Shown piece after piece: positions 9,406 through 20,123 of a DNA stretch of 64,000 nt. The notes under the pieces are model-generated. The model did no database searches and was not told the origin of the DNA. It worked only from the letters and a program-made list of their open reading frames with translations. The stretch is from assembly GCF_014842025.1 (NCBI RefSeq), contig NZ_JACYUY010000003.1:274051-338050 (forward strand), written 5' to 3'. Position numbers and translations under genes: made by a program. Position 1 is the stretch's first letter. Every line of letters starts with the position of its first letter. The stretch comes from Massilia sp. CFBP 13721. Its GTDB lineage: Bacteria; Pseudomonadota; Gammaproteobacteria; Burkholderiales; Burkholderiaceae_D.

Positions 9406-12400
9406 TTGGCCGGCCAGGGCCCTCTGCAGCGCTTCGACCTCGTAGGGCTTGGACAGCATGACCGATCGCGCCAGGCTGGTCGTGGCGCTGCGGCCGGACG
9501 CGAAGACGACCATCAGCTCCGGCGCCAGGGCACGTGCGGCGATGGCGAGCTGCTCGCCCGACATGCCAGGCAATTCGAGGTCGGTCATCAGGACATCCGC
9601 CGTGGCCAGGGCGGGCAAGGCCAATGCCGCTTCGGCACTGCCTGCGCCGCTGACGGCGTGCCCCAGCAGTTCGAGCAGCTCCATGGTAGTCGCGCGCAGC
9701 GACTCGTCGTCTTCGACCAGCACGATGTTCAGGGCGCCTGGCTCCGTGCGCACGGGCCGGACCTGTGCGCGCGCCTGCGCCAGGTCGCGCGCCGCGCCGC
9801 TACGCTGGCTGCGGTTGGCCAGCACGTGACGGATCTTCGATGCCAGCGCCGCGCGGGTATAGGGCTTGCCCAGCAATTCGACCCCGGGATCGAGGCGGCC
9901 GCCATGCACGATCGCATTTTCGGTATAGCCCGAGGTAAACAGCACCGCCAGGTTCGGCATGGCTTCGCGTGCCTTGCGTGCCAGGTCGGGGCTGCGCAGG
10001 GTGCCCGGCATGACCACGTCGGTAAACAGCAGGTCGATTGGAATGCCGCTCGAGATGATCGCCAGCGCACTGGCGGCGTCGGACGCCTTCAGCACGCGGT
10101 AGCCCAGCTCGCCGAGCAAGTCGACCACGGTTTCGCGCACCGCGTCATCGTCCTCGGCCACGAGGATCGTTTCGGTGCCGCCGGTCGGCTCGCGCAACTC
10201 GACCGGCTCGAGTACATCTTCGGCTTCGAGCGAACGCGGCAGATACATCTTGACGGTGGTGCCGAAGCCGACTTCGCTGTAGATCTTCACGTGGCCGCCC
10301 GACTGCCTGGCAAAGCCATACACCATCGACAAGCCGAGGCCGGTGCCCTTGCCTTCGGGCTTGGTCGAGAAAAATGGTTCGAAAGCCTGTGCAATGACGT
10401 CAGGCGGCATGCCCGAACCGGTATCGCTGACGGCGATCATCACGTACTGGCCAGGCGTCACATCCGGATGCACGCTGGCGTAAATGTCGTCGAGCACGGC
10501 GTTGCCCACCTCGACAGTGAGCTTGCCGACGCCGTCCATCGCGTCGCGCGCATTGATGCACAGGTTCAGGATGGCGTTTTCGACTTGGGAAACATCGACG
10601 AAAGCGTTCCACAACCCGGCCTGCACGACCGTTTCCGTTTCGATCTCTTCGCCCAGCGTGCGGCGCAGCATGTCGTCCATCGCGGCGACATTGCGGCCAA
10701 TGCGCACCACCTTCGGTTCGAGCGCCTGGCGCCGGCCGAATGCCAGCAACTGGCTGGCCAGCTTGGCGCCGCGCAGCACGCCGCCCATTGCGTTATCGAC
10801 ACGGCGCAAAGCGCGCGGATTGGTGGCAACATCGGTACCGAGCAGTTGCAAGTTACCCGCAATAACTTGCAACAAGTTATTGAAATCGTGCGCGACGCCG
10901 CCGGTCAGCTTGCCGATGGTTTCCATCTTCTGCGACTGCTGCAACGCCTGTTCGGTACGGCGCATGGCGGCTGCCGCTTCACGCTCGGCCGTCACATCGC
11001 GCGCGACCGCGTGGATGTGGTTCGCGTCCGGCGCGGCCGACCAGGCCAGCGTGCGGTAACTGCCGTCGCGGTGGCGATAACGGTTTTCGAAACGGAAGGT
11101 GGTCTGGCCTTCGCTCAGGCCACCGACCTCGCGCAGGGTCGCCGCCACGTCCTCTGGATGCACGAGCGCCATGAAGGGGCTGCCAACCAGTTCGGTTTCG
11201 CTCCAGCCGAGTAAGGTCGTGAATGACGGGTTGACGGCGACGATGTTTGAACTGAAATCTGCTACCAGCATCAGTTCTGTCGACAGGCGCCAGATCCGGT
11301 CGCGCTCGGCGGTACGCTGGCTGACCTGTTCGGCCAGCGTACCGTTCAGGTGCGCCAGTGCATGCGCGGCGGTCTTCTGGTCGTCGATGTCGGTATTGTT
11401 GCCGACCCAGCGCTGAATAGTGCCGGCGTCGTCGCGGATCGGCAATGCGCGGCTCAGGTGCCAGCGATAGTTGCCATCGCGGTCGCGCAGGCGGAATTCG
11501 ATTTCGTAGTTGGTGCCGCTGGCCAGCGCATGGCGCCATGCCGCCGCCGCTGCGCCGAGATCGTCGGGGTGTACCATGTCGGCCCAGCGGCCGCTATCCA
11601 GTTCTCCCAACCGATGGCCGGAATAGCTGTACACACGATCGTTGTACCAGTCCAGTACGCCGTCCGGCGGCGACGACCAGACCTGGTTTGGCAGGGACTG
11701 CGCCAGGGTACGGAACATCGCTTCGCTGGCGCGCATCGCCTGCTCGGCCAGTACCCGGGCCGTTACGTCGGCGCCCTGGACAAAGATGGCGTACACCTTG
11801 CCGCTTTCGTCGCGCAACGGCTGGTAGACGAAGTCGACGAAGACTTCCCTGGCCGGCAGTGCTCCGACCGTGCCGACGGCAAACGGCGCCGCTACACCGG
11901 AATACACCTCGCCGCTCGCGTACAGGCTGTCGAGCAGCGCGCCGAATCCCTGTGCAAGCGCTTCCGGCAAGGCCTCGGCCAGGGTCTTGCCCAGCACGTC
12001 ACGCCCGTTGACCAGCGCCAGGTAGGCCTGGTTCACCTGCACGAAGCGGTGCTCGGGACCGTCGAGCAGCGCCATGAAACCGGGCGCCTGGTTGAACATC
12101 GCTTCCAGTCGCGTATGTTCGCTCTTGAGGAAACGCTCGACGCGCACATCGTCGGTCGTATCTTCCACCATCGCCATTACGCCCGCCGGTACATTGCTTT
12201 CGCCAACAATGGGCGAGTAGTGCAGGTTGAACCAGATCTGCTCGTCGCGGCCGTTGCGATGCAGCGTCAGTTCCTGCTCCTCGTAATGCAGGGTTTTACC
12301 CGTCATGCACACACGCATGACGTGGTCGTTGAAATCGCGTGCCTCGGGCCATGCATCGCGTACCACAGTGCCGAGCAAGGCCGGGTGCTTGTCGCGGGCA

Positions 12401-12636
12401 ATTTCGGCATAGCCGCTGTTATAGATCATCACTCCCTCCTCGCCCCACATGGTAACGATCGGAAATGGCGAATGCAGGATCAGCGAGACCGTGCTTTTTA
12501 CGCTTTGCGGCCAGGTTTCAATCGCACCAAGGGAAGTGGCCGACCAGTCGAAGCCGGCAACGAGCGCGCCGAGTTCGCCCGTGCCATCGAGAAACGACAG
12601 TAGCGCCGGCGAAGGCATGACGCGGGGATGGTTCAT
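9403..12636 (-). CDS. PAS-domain hybrid sensor histidine kinase with two receiver domains
   Basis: About 1077 residues, soluble, no membrane segments. Order: a PAS-like N-terminal region beginning near residue 10; further PAS domains (QAPGFMALLDGP; a PAC-flanked domain around VWSSPPDGVLDWYN; and one after a short coiled coil, LMLVADFSSNIVAVNPSF). The kinase core follows with the phospho-acceptor motif VAHDFNNLL at about residue 580, the N box NLCINARDAMDG, and G boxes DTGSGMPPDV and GKGTGLGLSMVYGF. Two receiver domains end the protein: TILVAEDDDAV with FTDVVMPG, and NIVLVEDDESL with MTDLELPG. The start at 12636 is the first plausible ATG; there is no good ribosome site. Signal and partner are unknown. 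Confidence 0.93.
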   Translation of the reverse strand: MNHPRVMPSPALLSFLDGTGELGALVAGFDWSATSLGAIETWPQSVKSTVSLILHSPFPIVTMWGEEGVMIYNSGYAEIARDKHPALLGTVVRDAWPEARDFNDHVMRVCMTGKTLHYEEQELTLHRNGRDEQIWFNLHYSPIVGESNVPAGVMAMVEDTTDDVRVERFLKSEHTRLEAMFNQAPGFMALLDGPEHRFVQVNQAYLALVNGRDVLGKTLAEALPEALAQGFGALLDSLYASGEVYSGVAAPFAVGTVGALPAREVFVDFVYQPLRDESGKVYAIFVQGADVTARVLAEQAMRASEAMFRTLAQSLPNQVWSSPPDGVLDWYNDRVYSYSGHRLGELDSGRWADMVHPDDLGAAAAAWRHALASGTNYEIEFRLRDRDGNYRWHLSRALPIRDDAGTIQRWVGNNTDIDDQKTAAHALAHLNGTLAEQVSQRTAERDRIWRLSTELMLVADFSSNIVAVNPSFTTLLGWSETELVGSPFMALVHPEDVAATLREVGGLSEGQTTFRFENRYRHRDGSYRTLAWSAAPDANHIHAVARDVTAEREAAAAMRRTEQALQQSQKMETIGKLTGGVAHDFNNLLQVIAGNLQLLGTDVATNPRALRRVDNAMGGVLRGAKLASQLLAFGRRQALEPKVVRIGRNVAAMDDMLRRTLGEEIETETVVQAGLWNAFVDVSQVENAILNLCINARDAMDGVGKLTVEVGNAVLDDIYASVHPDVTPGQYVMIAVSDTGSGMPPDVIAQAFEPFFSTKPEGKGTGLGLSMVYGFARQSGGHVKIYSEVGFGTTVKMYLPRSLEAEDVLEPVELREPTGGTETILVAEDDDAVRETVVDLLGELGYRVLKASDAASALAIISSGIPIDLLFTDVVMPGTLRSPDLARKAREAMPNLAVLFTSGYTENAIVHGGRLDPGVELLGKPYTRAALASKIRHVLANRSQRSGAARDLAQARAQVRPVRTEPGALNIVLVEDDESLRATTMELLELLGHAVSGAGSAEAALALPALATADVLMTDLELPGMSGEQLAIAARALAPELMVVFASGRSATTSLARSVMLSKPYEVEALQRALAGQ

Positions 12637-12727
12637 GTGGGGCCAGGTCGGAGGAGAGGCCACGATTATACGTGAAAGCAACTGCCGCCCAAGTCCGCGA
12701 GACGACACGCGCCTGCGCCGGGCCGGC

Positions 12728-12756
12728 AAAAAAAACGGCGGCCACCAGGGCCGCCG
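12728..12756 (-). terminator. Rho-independent terminator after pstS
   Basis: On the minus strand, CGGCGGCC / GGCCGCCG with a 5-base loop is followed by eight T residues. It sits 25 bases past the pstS stop and separates pstS from the downstream kinase gene. Confidence 0.9.
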
Positions 12757-12781
12757 CTTGCTGACTACATTCCTTCGTCAA

Positions 12782-13825
12782 TCAATAAATCGCCGCGCCC
12801 GAACCGTCCTTCAGCTGCGCCTTCCACGCGCCCTGCACCAGCTTGACGACCGATGCCGGCATCGGCACGTAGTCCAGCTCGGCGGCAGCGGCGGTGCCGT
12901 TCTTGTAGGCGTAGTCGAAGAACTTCACGACTTCCTTGCCTTTGGCGGCATCGGCCTGCGCCTTGTGCATCAGGATGTACGACACGCCGGTGATCGGCCA
13001 GCTGTTCTTGCCGGCGGCGTCGGTCAGGACCACGGCGAAGCCCGGGGTCTTGGTCCACTCGGCGCTGGCGGCGGCGGCTTTGAAGTTCTCGTCGTCCGGC
13101 TGCAGGAACTGGCCATCCTTGTTCTTCAGCTGGGTGTGCGAGAGCTTGTTCTTCTTGGCGTAGGCCCACTCGACATAGCCGATCGAACCCTTGATGCGCT
13201 GGACGTTGGCGGCGACGCCTTCGTTGCCCTTGCCGCCGACACCAGTCGCCCATTTCACGGCGGTGCCGGCGCCGATCTTGCTCTGGAATTCAGGGTTGGT
13301 CTTCGACAGGTAGTCGGTGAACAGGAAGGAGGTGCCCGAGCTGTCGGCGCGGTGCACGACGGTGATCTCGTCGCCCGGCAGCTTCACGCCCGGATTCAGC
13401 GCGGCGATTTCTGGCGCGTTCCACTTGGTGATCTTGCCGAGGTAGATGTCGGCCAGGACCGGGCCGGTCAGCTTCAGCTGGCCCGGCGCCACGCCTTCGA
13501 CGTTGACCACGGCGACCACGCCGCCCATGATGGCCGGGAACTGCATCAGGCCCGCTTCGTCCAGCTCGGCCGCTTTCAGGGGCATGTCCGAGGCGCCGAA
13601 GTCGACGGTCTTGGCCTTGATCTGCTTGATGCCCGCGCCCGAGCCGACCGACTGGTAGTTCATGCCGGTGCCGGTGGCTGCCTTGTACATTTCCGCCCAC
13701 TTCGCATAGATCGGGTACGGGAAGGTGGCGCCCGCGCCGGTCACGTCGGCGGCAAACGAGGAGGACATCACCATCGCGGCAGCGGCACCGGCGATCATCG
13801 TTTTGAACATGTGCTTGATTTTCAT
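12782..13825 (-). CDS. pstS: Phosphate ABC transporter, periplasmic phosphate-binding protein PstS
   Basis: A 347-residue high-affinity phosphate-binding protein. The signal peptide (KTMIAGAAAAMVMSSSFA) ends near residue 25. The mature protein begins DVTGAGATFPYPIYAKW, the diagnostic PstS start. Ligand-loop motifs GSGAGIKQI, VDFGASDMPL and RADSSGTSFLFTDYL are present. It stands alone: no pstC, pstA or pstB is adjacent, and a terminator follows. A half-match to a Pho box (CGGTCATA, complement of 13886-13893) lies upstream, but the second half is poor, so PhoB control is only suggested. Confidence 0.95.
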   Translation of the reverse strand: MKIKHMFKTMIAGAAAAMVMSSSFAADVTGAGATFPYPIYAKWAEMYKAATGTGMNYQSVGSGAGIKQIKAKTVDFGASDMPLKAAELDEAGLMQFPAIMGGVVAVVNVEGVAPGQLKLTGPVLADIYLGKITKWNAPEIAALNPGVKLPGDEITVVHRADSSGTSFLFTDYLSKTNPEFQSKIGAGTAVKWATGVGGKGNEGVAANVQRIKGSIGYVEWAYAKKNKLSHTQLKNKDGQFLQPDDENFKAAAASAEWTKTPGFAVVLTDAAGKNSWPITGVSYILMHKAQADAAKGKEVVKFFDYAYKNGTAAAAELDYVPMPASVVKLVQGAWKAQLKDGSGAAIY

Positions 13826-13969
13826 TTTGTCGTAGCTCAGGGGTGGCTCAGTTGGTTGAGTGATGCACGCAGTCTAGCCAGCGAATATGACCGCTGTATG
13901 ACTTGCCGATATGCGCCCCTGCTATGGCATTTTTGCTATGCTGGGCACACCCATACGACCATTTGCCCG

Positions 13970-14385
13970 ATGCGCCACCTGCTCGCCTTGCCCGTCGCTT
14001 GCATCGCACTCGCCGCCTGCGCCGCACCAGGCGCGCCGCTTCCGGCCGGCCCGTTCACGCTTGCACCGGGCCAGTCCGCCGAGGTGGCGCCGGGCGTGAC
14101 CGTCACCTTCGAGTCCTTCGAGGACAGCCGCTGCCCGCCCGGCGTACAGTGCGTCTGGGCCGGCAAGCTGAGTTACCGCTTCAGCATCCGGCGCGGCAGC
14201 GCTGCGCCCGAATCGTTCACGCTAGCGCCCGGACAGCCGGATGCGGCGCCGGCCGCACTGCACGGCAGTCGCATCATCCTCGACGAAGATGCCCTCCCCG
14301 CGCCGCCCGCACCGGATACGACGATCACCTACCGCGCCACCCTCCGCCTCGATCCACCCGACTCCACCACCTCGCCCACCACTCC

Positions 14386-14389
<4 letters not shown>
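13970..14389 (+). CDS. Predicted small lipoprotein
   Basis: A 139-residue protein with a lipoprotein signal peptide: hydrophobic stretch and lipobox LAAC with the cysteine at about residue 17. The mature part is mostly beta-rich and has two cysteines in SRCPPGVQCVWAG that could form a disulfide. That motif resembles, from memory, small hypothetical lipoproteins with a CPxxVxCVWxG pattern. The stop codon overlaps the start of the gamma-glutamyltransferase gene (ATGA), so the two are probably co-translated. Function unknown. Confidence 0.75.
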
Positions 14390-16131
<1,742 letters not shown>

Positions 16132-16209
16132 GGCTGGGGCCGAAGTCGAAGGCAGGCGCCCGATGCTCGCCAGTCAAGCGTACTTCGTTTCGAGAACGTT
16201 GCACAGACC

Positions 16210-16377
16210 CGTAAGGTGGGCGGCTACACCCGGGTGTGCGTCTTCCCGCTGCCTGAACGCCGCCCCCCCGTTCAACCACACTTCGAAACGTCGCGACGAA
16301 TCACCGGATAGTTGAACGCGTGGGCGGCGCAACCGCCGCTGGTCCGCAAACTCAAGAGGTGCAGCCGCCCACCTTAC
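16210..16377. repeat. Degenerate palindromic repeats of the GTAGGGTGG family
   Basis: The gap between ggt and the ABC permease (16132-16423) has no gene. CGTAAGGTGGGCGGC (16210-16224) is mirrored by GCCGCCCACCTTAC (16364-16377), with CGCGTGGGCGGC at 16317-16328 between them. Longer flanks TGCACAGACC / GGTCCGTGCA also pair, so the whole could fold as one large imperfect hairpin. Confidence 0.7.
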
Positions 16378-16423
16378 AGGTCCGTGCATCGTTCCAAAAA
16401 TAAGCATGGCTTAGCTGACTGGA

Positions 16424-17668
16424 TCAGGCCAGGCGCCCCACCGGAAACGCAAACGGCGCATCCGCGCTACGCCTCCAGTGCTGCGCCATGTCCACGCACG
16501 TGATCACGATGCTCGTCAGGGCGGCACCAGGCATGACCGGCAGGCCGGTTGCCGCGTACAGGATCAGACCCGCGACCAGACTGACTGCGGCGGACGCCAG
16601 CAGGAACAGGAAGACGCTGCTGCCCAGCATGCTGCCGAGGCGCGCCTGGTCGCGCAGGTTGAGGCCCAGCAGCGGCAGCATCAGGCAACACAGGCTGAAC
16701 TGGGTGACGAGGACGGATTCGGTGGCGCCGCGGACCAGGGGGCCGAGCAGGAATCCTGCTGCGAATGCCCAGCCGAGGCCGGCCAGCAAACGGCGCAGCG
16801 TGTCGCCGCCATGATGCCTGATCAGGAGCATCGCGCCGGCCATCGGCACGACAATGGCGGCCAGCGCCAGCGTCTGGCTGGTCCAGTGGTCCTTGGGGCC
16901 AAGCAGGTGGGCAAGCAGCTTGCCGGCGTTGCGCCTCGCGCAGTCGCGGCGCAAGGCGCCGACATACAGTGCGGTGGAAAGCCTGTGCCGATTGCGCTCC
17001 CCGGAATGGCCTTGCGGACCAAGCGGATCGAGTTGATGACGCTGACGCTCGCGCAGGGCGTAGTGGCGGTCGCCGCCCCCCATGAACATCGCCTTGAGCG
17101 CATACGCGCTGAAAACGACCATCAGGCCTGCACACACCACGAAATACCAGCCGCCCGCCGCCCGCTCGAGCGCCTCGCCGACCAGGTTGCTTCCGCCAAA
17201 GCCGAGGATGGCATACCCCACGAATTGCAGGTAAAAGCCGGCCCGGTGGCCGCTCAGTGCCAGGCCTTGTGTGGCAATGAAGCTGCCCGTGGCCAGGAAG
17301 ACGAGCGGCGCTGGCAGGCGTGTACCGAGCGCTACCAGCGTCGCCACGGCAGTCGCGGTGACCCAAACCCCGGCGGTCAATTGCATCAGCCGCCGGCGCA
17401 TGCGCGGCACCAGCTGCGCGTTGATCGGCGTGTTCAGTTTCACCGCACCCGGCAGGAAGGACATGACCGCCACCAGCGTCAGGCCGGCAAGCGCGATCCG
17501 CACGCCGACACCGACCGCCAGCAAGACATCGCGGCTCTCCAGGAACAGCAAGAAGGTCACGACGACGATCAGCGCGATGGCGCCAAGTAGCCACTTGATG
17601 CGGCGCTTGTGGCGCGTACTGCGTGCCATCCGCCACAGCAAATAAAAGTCGCGCAGCGCCTGGCTCAT
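16424..17668 (-). CDS. ABC transporter membrane protein (GntR-controlled exporter)
   Basis: A 414-residue integral membrane protein with many hydrophobic segments, for example GAIALIVVVTFLLFL, FVVCAGLMVVFSAYALKAMF and SSVFLFLLASAAVSLVAGLIL. Its ATG overlaps the stop of the ATPase gene by 4 bases, so it is the permease partner. The central cytoplasmic stretch (about residues 205-260) is polar and unusual, but the frame stays open and resumes membrane helices, so I see no frameshift. The substrate is unknown; the YtrA-type regulator suggests export in response to cell-envelope or drug stress. Confidence 0.8.
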   Translation of the reverse strand: MSQALRDFYLLWRMARSTRHKRRIKWLLGAIALIVVVTFLLFLESRDVLLAVGVGVRIALAGLTLVAVMSFLPGAVKLNTPINAQLVPRMRRRLMQLTAGVWVTATAVATLVALGTRLPAPLVFLATGSFIATQGLALSGHRAGFYLQFVGYAILGFGGSNLVGEALERAAGGWYFVVCAGLMVVFSAYALKAMFMGGGDRHYALRERQRHQLDPLGPQGHSGERNRHRLSTALYVGALRRDCARRNAGKLLAHLLGPKDHWTSQTLALAAIVVPMAGAMLLIRHHGGDTLRRLLAGLGWAFAAGFLLGPLVRGATESVLVTQFSLCCLMLPLLGLNLRDQARLGSMLGSSVFLFLLASAAVSLVAGLILYAATGLPVMPGAALTSIVITCVDMAQHWRRSADAPFAFPVGRLA

Positions 17669-18537
17669 TGCGTCACCTCGATGAACAAGTCTTCCAGGCT
17701 CAGGCTCTCCACGCGCACGCCGGGCTGGCCACCGATCGCGCCAAGCCCTGCACCATCGTGCGTCACCACGCTGACGGAACCGTCGCGGCTGCGCTGGCGC
17801 CGCACTTCGCCTGCCAGCGTCACGCCATCGAGCAGCGCGCCCGGACCGACCACGCGGCGCGCGCCTTCCAGCAAGGCGTCGAGCTGGCCCTGCAGCGCGA
17901 TCCTGCCATCCTTGAGGAAGGCGACGTCGAGCGCCACCCGCTCCAGGTCGGACAGGATGTGGGTCGAGAACACGACCGTCGTGCCCTGCTCGATGACGCC
18001 GTCGATCAGCTCGCGCAGGAAGTCGCGCCGGCCGACCGGGTCCAGTGCGGACACGGGTTCGTCGAGGATCAGCAAGTCCGGATCGGGGCCGAGCGCGCGG
18101 ATGATCGACAGGCGCTGCTGCTCGCCGCCCGACAGCTTGCCGATCGCCTTGCCCTGCATGCGCTGATCGAAGCCCCAGCGTTGCAGCAGCGCGTCCACCT
18201 TGGCATCGTTCCAGCGCGGGTACAAGGCCTTGAAATAATCCAGCATCTGGCGCGGCGTCATCCACTCGAACAGGTCCGACTTCTGCGGCACGTAACCGAT
18301 GCGCGCGCGCGTGGCGTCCGACAGCTGGCGCACGTCTTCGCCATGGATCGTCACCGATCCCGCGTCGGTCTCGCGCAGGCCAAGCAGGCATTCGAGCAGG
18401 GTCGACTTGCCGGCGCCATTGCGGCCCAGCAGGCCGATGACCTGGCCCGGCAGCACTTGCCAGTCGAGGCCACCCAGCACGTACGCGCCGCCGAACTGCT
18501 TGTGGATCGAGGAAAGCCGGACGATCGGGTTGTTCAT
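17665..18537 (-). CDS. ABC transporter ATP-binding protein
   Basis: A 290-residue ATPase of the drug/envelope exporter class. Walker A GLLGRNGAGKST, signature LSGGEQQRLSIIRAL, Walker B LLILDEPVSALDP and the switch histidine in FSTHIL are intact. A C-terminal extension of about 80 residues follows the ATPase core. The gene overlaps the upstream regulator and the downstream permease by 4 bases each, giving a tightly coupled three-gene operon. Confidence 0.92.
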   Translation of the reverse strand: MNNPIVRLSSIHKQFGGAYVLGGLDWQVLPGQVIGLLGRNGAGKSTLLECLLGLRETDAGSVTIHGEDVRQLSDATRARIGYVPQKSDLFEWMTPRQMLDYFKALYPRWNDAKVDALLQRWGFDQRMQGKAIGKLSGGEQQRLSIIRALGPDPDLLILDEPVSALDPVGRRDFLRELIDGVIEQGTTVVFSTHILSDLERVALDVAFLKDGRIALQGQLDALLEGARRVVGPGALLDGVTLAGEVRRQRSRDGSVSVVTHDGAGLGAIGGQPGVRVESLSLEDLFIEVTQ

Positions 18538-18932
18538 GCTTGTTCCTTCAGGATGAGGGTAAACAGGGAAAGGACGGTGTCGGAATCGAGTTCGAGCTGG
18601 CGCGCCTCCAGTGCCGCGCGCTCCAGGGTCGGACGCAGCAGTTCAGCGCGGCTGGCGGTGCTGCGGGCGGCGCCGGCGCGTTCGGCGACGCGCATGCCCA
18701 TGCCGCGCTGGCGCGCCAACAACCCTTCCATCTCGAGCAGGCCGTAGGCCTTGGAGACGGTCATCGGGTTCAGGGCAAGCACTTGCGCCACCTCGCGCAC
18801 GGACGGCATGCCGTCGCCGGGCGCCAGCTGGCCGGCGGCGACCAGGCGCCGCACCTGCTCGACGAGCTGGCGATAGATCGGCTCGGAAGAGCCGGTGGTG
18901 ATCGAAAACAGCTGGGCTGTGTGAGTGGCCAT
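18534..18932 (-). CDS. GntR-family transcriptional regulator, YtrA subfamily
   Basis: A 132-residue repressor-type protein. The winged helix-turn-helix occupies residues about 15-80, with PIYRQLVEQVRRLVAAGQLAPGD, PSVREVAQVLALNPMTVSKAY and LLEMEGLL. The short C-terminal part lacks a large ligand domain, as in the YtrA subgroup, which typically precedes ABC transporter genes. A palindrome lies 10 bases upstream of its start, so it very probably represses its own operon. Confidence 0.92.
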   Translation of the reverse strand: MATHTAQLFSITTGSSEPIYRQLVEQVRRLVAAGQLAPGDGMPSVREVAQVLALNPMTVSKAYGLLEMEGLLARQRGMGMRVAERAGAARSTASRAELLRPTLERAALEARQLELDSDTVLSLFTLILKEQA

Positions 18933-18941
18933 GGCATCTAG

Positions 18942-18987
18942 TGTATTAGTTGATTAATACAGTAGACACGTTTTAAAGTGATGTCAA
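18942..18987 (-). promoter_or_regulatory. Promoter with GntR operator
   Basis: On the minus strand TTGACA (18982-18987), 17 bases, TACTGT (18959-18964). A perfect inverted repeat, TGTATTA-N6-TAATACA (18942-18961), overlaps the end of the -10 box and the start point. This matches the layout expected for autorepression by the adjacent GntR protein. Confidence 0.8.
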
Positions 18988-19075
18988 CAAGAAATGCAAA
19001 ATGTGCTTTTGGTATCCACGCGTAGCCCATCAGGCGTATGCTGTGAAGACGATGACCTACCCCGAGAGGCCTGAC

Positions 19076-19960
19076 ATGACCCGACTGACGGCAAACGATT
19101 TCGATCCCGAAGTGTTGCAATTGTTCGATGGCTACGTCCACGGCCGCCTGTCGCGGCGCGAATTCCTGGCGCGTGCTTCGCGCCATGCCGTCGGCGGCGT
19201 GACGGCGGCGGGTTTGCTGGCGCAGCTGTCGCCCTCGTTCGCGGCGCCGCTGGTGGCCGCGTCCGACAAGCGCCTGAAGACCAGCTACGAAGAATTCCCG
19301 TCACCGCAGGGTTACGGCACCCTGCGCGGCTACATGGCCGTGCCTGCGAATGCCAAGGGCAAGCTGCCCGCGCTGCTGGTCGTCCACGAAAACCGCGGCC
19401 TGAATCCCCACATCGAAGACGTGACCCGCCGCCTGGCGCTGGAAGGTTTCATCGCGTTCGCACCCGACGCGCTGCATCCGCTGGGCGGCTATCCGGGCGA
19501 CGAGGACAAGGCGCGCACGCTGTTCCAGACACTCGACCAGGCCAAATCGCGCGCCGATTTCGTTGCCGCAGCGGGTGCGCTCAAAGGACTTCCACAGGCG
19601 ACGGGCAAGGTCGGCGTGGTCGGCTTCTGCTACGGCGGCGCCATCGCCAACTACCTGGCGACGACCCTGCCCGACCTGGCCGCGGCCGTGCCCTTCTACG
19701 GCAGCCAGCCGTCCGCCGCCGACGTCCCGAAAATTCGCGCGCCGCTGATGATCCACGACGCCGGCAAGGACGCGCGCATCCTGGCCGGCTGGCCGGCGTA
19801 CGAGGCGGCGCTCAAGGCGAACAAGGTGGATTACCAGCACTTCGTGTATGAAGGCGCCGAGCATGGGTTCAACAACGATACGACGCCGCGTTACGACGAG
19901 GCGGCGGCGAAGCTGGCGTGGGGGCGGACGGTGGGGTTTTTCAAGGCGAAGCTGGGGTAG
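19076..19960 (+). CDS. Dienelactone hydrolase family protein, secreted by the Tat route
   Basis: About 294 residues from the ATG at 19076, which follows GAGAGG. The N-terminus has a twin-arginine-like motif, SRREFL (about residues 25-30), followed by a hydrophobic stretch (AVGGVTAAGLLAQL), as in many exported carboxymethylenebutenolidase homologues. The hydrolase domain shows the nucleophile in GFCYGGAI (cysteine as in dienelactone hydrolase), a downstream aspartate in DAGKDARI and the histidine in EGAEHGFNND. Substrate not predictable. It is the last GC-rich gene before the AT-rich island. Confidence 0.88.
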   Translation: MTRLTANDFDPEVLQLFDGYVHGRLSRREFLARASRHAVGGVTAAGLLAQLSPSFAAPLVAASDKRLKTSYEEFPSPQGYGTLRGYMAVPANAKGKLPALLVVHENRGLNPHIEDVTRRLALEGFIAFAPDALHPLGGYPGDEDKARTLFQTLDQAKSRADFVAAAGALKGLPQATGKVGVVGFCYGGAIANYLATTLPDLAAAVPFYGSQPSAADVPKIRAPLMIHDAGKDARILAGWPAYEAALKANKVDYQHFVYEGAEHGFNNDTTPRYDEAAAKLAWGRTVGFFKAKLG

Positions 19961-20083
19961 TTGCAGGTAATGCAGACGTTCGCCAACTGCTGGGAACGCT
20001 CGTTGAAGCGAACGCCCGGGTATGCCTACCGCCCTTTCCTCGATAGATGGCTTACCTTGACGCTTACAACGTACAACGCAGAT

Positions 20084-20117
20084 CTGCAAAGAACACGAAT
20101 GTAGGTTATGCTAACCT
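20084..20117 (+). promoter_or_regulatory. Promoter with palindrome upstream of the kinase gene
   Basis: CTGCAA (20084-20089), 17 bases, TATGCT (20107-20112). The -10 box lies inside the perfect palindrome AGGTTA-TGC-TAACCT (20103-20117). The predicted transcription start would be only about 4-6 bases before the ATG at 20124, making the message almost leaderless. A regulator binding the palindrome would block initiation. Confidence 0.55.
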
Positions 20118-20123
20118 GTTTGA

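Noticed and set aside
13886..13905. Pho box upstream of pstS
   Set aside because: Only the first half (CGGTCATA) resembles the consensus; the second half is poor and wrongly spaced.
16790..17050. Possible frameshift in the ABC permease
   Set aside because: The stretch is polar and odd, but the frame stays open, rejoins membrane helices, and the other frames look worse.
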